Source: Sipunculus nudus (Eukaryota > Annelida > Sipuncula > Golfingiida > Sipunculidae). From it: a stretch of 64,000 nt of DNA. Location: assembly GCA_026874595.1 (NCBI GenBank), contig CM049320.1, positions 5,211,464 to 5,275,463 on the forward strand, written 5' to 3'. This document shows, one piece after another, positions 60,085-64,000 of the stretch. How positions within the stretch are numbered: position 1 is the stretch's first letter; each line of letters opens with the position of its first letter. The position numbers and the translations under genes were made by a program. Below the pieces are notes generated by a model. The model ran no database searches, was not told the DNA's origin, and saw nothing but the letters and a program-made list of their open reading frames with translations.

Positions 60085-60550
60085 TGAAGGTCTTTATGAC
60101 AGGGACATCTTGTTGGTTGACCCTTGTTATGGGCTGTATAACAGGGACACCATGCTGGGCGATGTTGGTGTAGAGCTGTATGACAGGGACAACATTCTGG
60201 GTGGCCTGGTTTCGGGCTGTATGGCAGTGACACCGTGCTGGGTGACCCTGGTGCAGGGCTGTATGACCAGGACACCGTGCTGGGTGGTCTGGTGCAGGGC
60301 TGTATGACGGTGACACCGTTCTGGGTGTCCCTGGTGTAGGGCTGTGTGACAGTGACACCGTGCTGGTAACCCTGGTGTTTGGAAATGTGATAGGGACACC
60401 ATGATGGGTGACCCTAGTGTTGGGATGTGTGACATTAATAACGTGCTGGGTGACCCTGGTGTAGGGCCGTATGACAGGGACACCGTACGGTATGACAGGG
60501 ACCTGGTATACTTAGTGACCCTAGTTTAGGAATGAATGTCAGGACACCGT
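60085..60550. repeat. 42-bp minisatellite array M6 (about 11 units)
   Basis: Units such as GGGCTGTATGACAGGGACAC followed by CGTGCTGGGTGACCCTGGTG are close to the family consensus. Five of six frames are open for several units. It lies between the 66-bp satellite and exon 3 of CD225 gene F, the same arrangement (minisatellite downstream of a minus-strand CD225 gene) as M1-M3 and M5. Confidence 0.88.
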
Positions 60551-60848
60551 GCACAATTAAATAATCTTATGCGTTTTAATTGTCTCATTCATTTTAATTG
60601 TGAGCGTACCTACTGTGACCTGTCAAGGGGTGTCACAATTCCCATCCTCATTGAAATCTACAGTGCTGTTTTCGACATATGAATGCATGCCACCCTGACA
60701 TCACGATAGATAATCCTATGTCAGACGGGAAAATGCATCTGGGATAACCAAGTTAAGTCAGGGGAACATGCAACTGCAATGTTCTTTGAAAATGTCTCTG
60801 GTTGCCCCTCATATGAAACATTTGAAAATCTTGAGAGTAGGTAGAGGT

Positions 60849-61594
60849 TCATCCTCTCTGTAGTATGGCTGGAAATCCATTGAACAGAAAGTAAATTAAG
60901 ACCAGGGCAGGAGGAAGTATGGCGCAGATAAAACAGACATTAGCAATTATTCCATATTTGCGTGCTCTCTGATAGTCACTTTTATCAGCCCTCGATTCTG
61001 ACATCAAGGCAAAGATGAAACCGAATAAGCCTGAAAACGGAAAAGAGACCTAATATATAACCATATTTTACATTAGTATGACAGGGGAATCAAGATTGAA
61101 AAACAGTCTAATATATGCAACAATACTAGTACCAACGATTCTTAGGGGATTTAAACAACATATGATATCATTCCATATAATTCATATTTACTGATATCCT
61201 AAACATGAGTATATCAAGTCTTGTAAAAGTATTAGCTAAATCGGAACACACGATTTGCGGAAAACCCCGTTGCACTGCTGCCGCAATATTTAACGTCTAA
61301 ATCGCCAGTCTTACCGAAAGGTAATGGACAGAAGAGGCAAGTTATACTGGACAGACACAGACAACTACTAGGCCTCTTTGGACGGGCCGGGGGCGATGGT
61401 TGGCACACTGTCGTGTTCTTAGCTTGCGGATGAAACAATAATTCTTGTTGTTGCTCTTTGTCTATGTAACCTAATGGCTGTGCGACTTTAGCCATTGGTA
61501 CAGGCTTGGCCACCTGCTCCGAAGATTCTGGCTCAATTATGTGATCGCCATCTGGCAGGTGTGTCACGTGGCCATATGCTGGTACCTCGGCCAT
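60849..61594 (-). CDS. CD225/dispanin (IFITM-like) gene F, divergent, two coding exons, 153 aa
   Basis: Coding exon 1 is 61,315-61,594 (ATG of AGAGTCATGGCC; an in-frame stop lies upstream at about 61,640; donor GTAAGA). Coding exon 2 is 60,849-61,030 (acceptor TTTTCAG, stop TGA). The single intron is phase 1 and falls at the same place in the CD225 domain as the second intron of genes B and D. The N-terminal about 70 residues are polar (EPESSEQVAKPVPMAKVAQP). The domain follows: RPKRPSSCLCLSSITCLFCP and LPFG (hydrophobic segment 1), LFGFIFALMSESRADKSDYQ and RARKYG (loop), then IIANVCFICAILPPALVLIY (helix 2) and a short tail. The intact frame despite divergence from B and D suggests a functional, older paralogue. 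A non-coding 5' exon is possible, since TTTATTATAG lies upstream. Confidence 0.82.
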
Positions 61595-61639
61595 GACTCT
61601 GTCCGATGATGATTGGTGCTGCTCGAGGTGCCGCAGACT

Positions 61640-62615
61640 TGGTTATGTGACCAGCAGGCTTGTAAAACCGAGGGCCTCTTATGAGCTATAATAAATATGA
61701 GGAGTAAAACTGCATAATTATAAATATTAAATTCAATAAGCTTTCCTAACATGCTAATGAATCTATATACAAGTTTTGCGAACTTCCCGTGCATATACAT
61801 ATATATCATTGTGTATATTACATTGTCGTCATGTTCTCATGCTAAGTCTTATCTGTTCATCGAATATAGGAGTTGTCCTTTTTAGGTATCACGACCAGAA
61901 CAACTGATGGTTAAGGATGTAACTGAGAAATATTCCATTCCCTAAGGCTGCCTTTGAAAATTGCATTTCCCAAATACAATTCCGATTTAAAGTATTCCCC
62001 GATAAAGGTAAAAGTGGATGCATGGTGAAACATCTATAGGGCCTTAAAATAAAATTATATTAATAATAATATATTAATATTAAGAATATCAATGATAACA
62101 TTAAGAATAAAAGATGAGTAATAGACATTTGTTCATGCACCTAAATCCAGTTAACATGATTTAATAACTATGTTAGATACGTCCCTCTTTAGAAACCCGT
62201 TATGTTATACTTTACCAAATTTTAATGAACTTACCCGTTGATCAGAGACTGCAAATATAAATGTACACGCTTTTCTCAGACTTGATTGGAACATAGAGTT
62301 ATTAATCCTTCCTTGTATTAAATGCACTTATCAAATGAAGCACGAATCATCGACAAGCATGCCTGTAAAGATGATTTGTGTCTGCCTGAGCGCACCTGGA
62401 AACGTGTGTGTGACCACATGGCTTTTAGACGTGCACGCATGCTATTTGTCATTATACTGTGTTACACCAAGCTAAATGACAAGATATTTATGACAATAAA
62501 TATGCATGTTGTGTGACGCCATGCGTGAAAACTCCATATTATTCTCTCTTCATCTATATTTGACCGGACTTAAAGAATATGTTAACGGTACGCATGCACA
62601 CAGAAAATTGTGGAA
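61640..62615. other. Spacer 5' of gene F
   Basis: AT-rich; presumably includes the promoter of gene F but no convincing TATA box or initiator could be fixed. Short open frames (61,809-61,564; 62,322-62,516) are not supported as genes. Confidence 0.4.
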
Positions 62616-62621
62616 TTTTCA

Positions 62622-62674
62622 AGGTGATGTTCTCTTTCATGCAATCACACCCTTTTATGTAAACTAAATGCATA

Positions 62675-62720
<46 letters not shown>

Positions 62721-62740
62721 TATGCAAGAGAACATCACCT
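62622..62740. repeat. Hairpin-forming inverted repeat around a TA tract
   Basis: AGGTGATGTTCTCTT (62,622-62,636) is the exact reverse complement of AAGAGAACATCACCT (62,726-62,740). Between them lies a second palindrome, GCATATATATGTATATA to TATATACATATATATGC, spanning the (TA)n microsatellite at about 62,681-62,714. Confidence 0.85.
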
Positions 62741-62989
62741 ATATATATATACAAGAATGCATGTGCTCTTGACAATCAATTTTCCGAGTCAAAGTACACG
62801 AATGACACAAAATCTTAAAGGAACCTTGCTTTAGGTGACAGGACAGCGGCCGGACATTCCCTCGTGCATTTCCAGTGTGCCTGAAGTAGTTGGCAAAATG
62901 TTAAAATATCGACTCTATTCATGCTGCAGTAATTAATAAAGAGACTGGTTTAATCGAAAATTGGTCTTTTGTCCGTCATGAGTCCGTCT

Positions 62990-63690
62990 TTTATTGTGTG
63001 CAGCAGTCTTACATTTGTCTGTGTAGCGCTAGCATTGTCCGTTGCCATGGGAGACGCGCGAGCTGGCCCGGCCCACGTGTGGGGTCTGACGTGTAGAAAC
63101 ACAGTGCTAATGCTAATCTGGAACTTTCTGGGCTGGTCGCGCCCGATGAGTGCGTCTTGTAATGTTCTTTGGGCGCGTGTATTATGTATTGTTGGGTTCT
63201 TTGGGATTGTTCGTGAAATAGAAGTTTCTAGAATTTTCGGATTAAAAGTTATAAATAGGGGCTGTTTTTTAGAGCAGGGGAAGAGAGAGAAATATTCCAG
63301 CGGACACGAAAGGGTGTGAGTCAGTTTTGGACCTGTCCCATAATTGCAGTAGTGTCTGGGATTCTACGAACTACGATTTAGTGCGGCCTGTCCCCAGTTT
63401 GCTTTCGGGATTATTACGAGAACCTCACTTTTGGATTACAACAGATTGATTTTGTGATTGGACTATTATTCTCTGAGAAGATTTATGTGAACTGTTCATC
63501 TGGATTATACGTTTTAAAAGACTTGTTGTCGCTGTGACAGTGGTGGTATCCAGGTATTGTACATTTTGTTTATTATACTGTGTAATTGTATTGATTTACT
63601 GTTATACTGTTGTTATACTGTGTAATTGTATTGACTTAGTGTATTGTAATGTTAGGATTTTTTAAAGAATAAATTATGGCTATTTGTTAA
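62990..63690 (+). promoter_or_regulatory. Candidate solo LTR or TATA promoter
   Basis: TTATAAATAGGGGCTG at 63,249-63,264 is a strong TATA context, and AATAAA follows at 63,669, about 420 bases later, so promoter and polyadenylation signals occur in LTR-like order. The GC- and CpG-rich part (63,040-63,180) precedes the TATA box. A tandem GTGTAATTGTATTGA repeat lies at 63,580-63,635. Terminal TG...CA ends, target duplications or a following primer binding site could not be fixed, so a host promoter with 5' exon remains possible. The 116-codon frame 62,969-63,319 crosses the TATA box and is not credited. Confidence 0.4.
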
Positions 63691-64000
63691 CAAACAAGTG
63701 ACCCATGGGTCATGACGCTCAGCTGCCAAGTATGACCTGCGACATCATGGGCTGAGATTCACAACTTCCAGTCAAATTTTGAAGAACCAATTTGCCAATT
63801 TGTTGAAATTTTCTAGGACAACAGAAATATATATCACCTATGTCTGGTTAAAACATAGTGAAATGATGGTCTGAGGAAAATGTATGATTGTTAAGGTAAC
63901 CAGAACTATTCCCATAGCTTACTTGATACCTGTCAGTCTCAAAAGGAACACCACAAAGGGCAAATATAAGATCAAAATATATAGCAAAAAATCAAGGAAA
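63691..64000. other. Right edge, nothing recognised
   Basis: No supported open frame. If the preceding segment is an LTR this would be element leader or host flank; no tRNA-complementary primer site was recognised. Confidence 0.35.

Noticed and set aside
62969-63319. 116-codon frame at the right edge
   Set aside because: It runs straight across a strong TATA box and shows no domain or splice evidence.

Overview
The window looks like animal nuclear DNA: AT-rich, intron-bearing, full of microsatellites and transposon remains, with no bacterial gene organisation. The gene families, the repeat style and the LTR element suggest a marine invertebrate. A mollusc is my best guess, but that is inference. 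No rRNA, tRNA or CRISPR array was seen.

Left end (1-6.2 kb, minus strand): a decayed Ty3/Gypsy-class LTR retrotransposon with a tRNA-Pro-like primer binding site, gag with an intact CCHC knuckle, protease remnant, integrase and then reverse transcriptase. Integrase precedes reverse transcriptase, the Gmr1-type pol order. A 1.8-kb DNA transposon with TTAA target duplications sits in the integrase-RT linker.

Middle (7.6-47.7 kb): a repeatedly duplicated domain. Its recurring parts are a P-block (an AT-rich spacer carrying a TATAAATA-like box), a 42-bp minisatellite, and a three-exon CD225/dispanin (IFITM-like) gene on the minus strand. Two of these genes are intact by my splice reconstruction (13.6-15.1 kb, 139 aa; 26.1-27.4 kb, 136 aa). 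Copies at 8.4-9.1, 16.9-17.0, 20.6-21.4 and 39.8-41.3 kb are broken. A second block of about 1.5-2 kb (S-block) occurs three times (29.4, 35.9, 42.1 kb), giving a repeat period of roughly 6.2-6.5 kb. Other items are a non-LTR reverse transcriptase fragment (28.5-29.4 kb), a perfect 36-bp inverted repeat (21.0 kb), an orphan exon with a CRE/TATA promoter (32.1-32.7 kb) and a small hAT-like MITE (45.9-46.3 kb).

Right (47.7-60.0 kb): about 186 head-to-tail copies of a 66-bp satellite. The unit resembles about one and a half of the 42-bp units, and the array runs at its right edge into another 42-bp minisatellite. It is open in one frame apart from two +1 indels that bracket a central block of almost identical copies. 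Repeat length and variant pattern argue that it is non-coding satellite rather than a giant protein.

Right end (60.8-64 kb): a divergent but intact two-exon CD225 gene (153 aa) sharing the intron position of the tandem family, then AT-rich spacer with a hairpin, and a TATA/AATAAA-bearing segment that may be a solo LTR or a promoter.

The coherent picture is a young, unstable cluster of IFITM-like membrane-protein genes interleaved with minisatellites, one of which has expanded into a 12-kb satellite.
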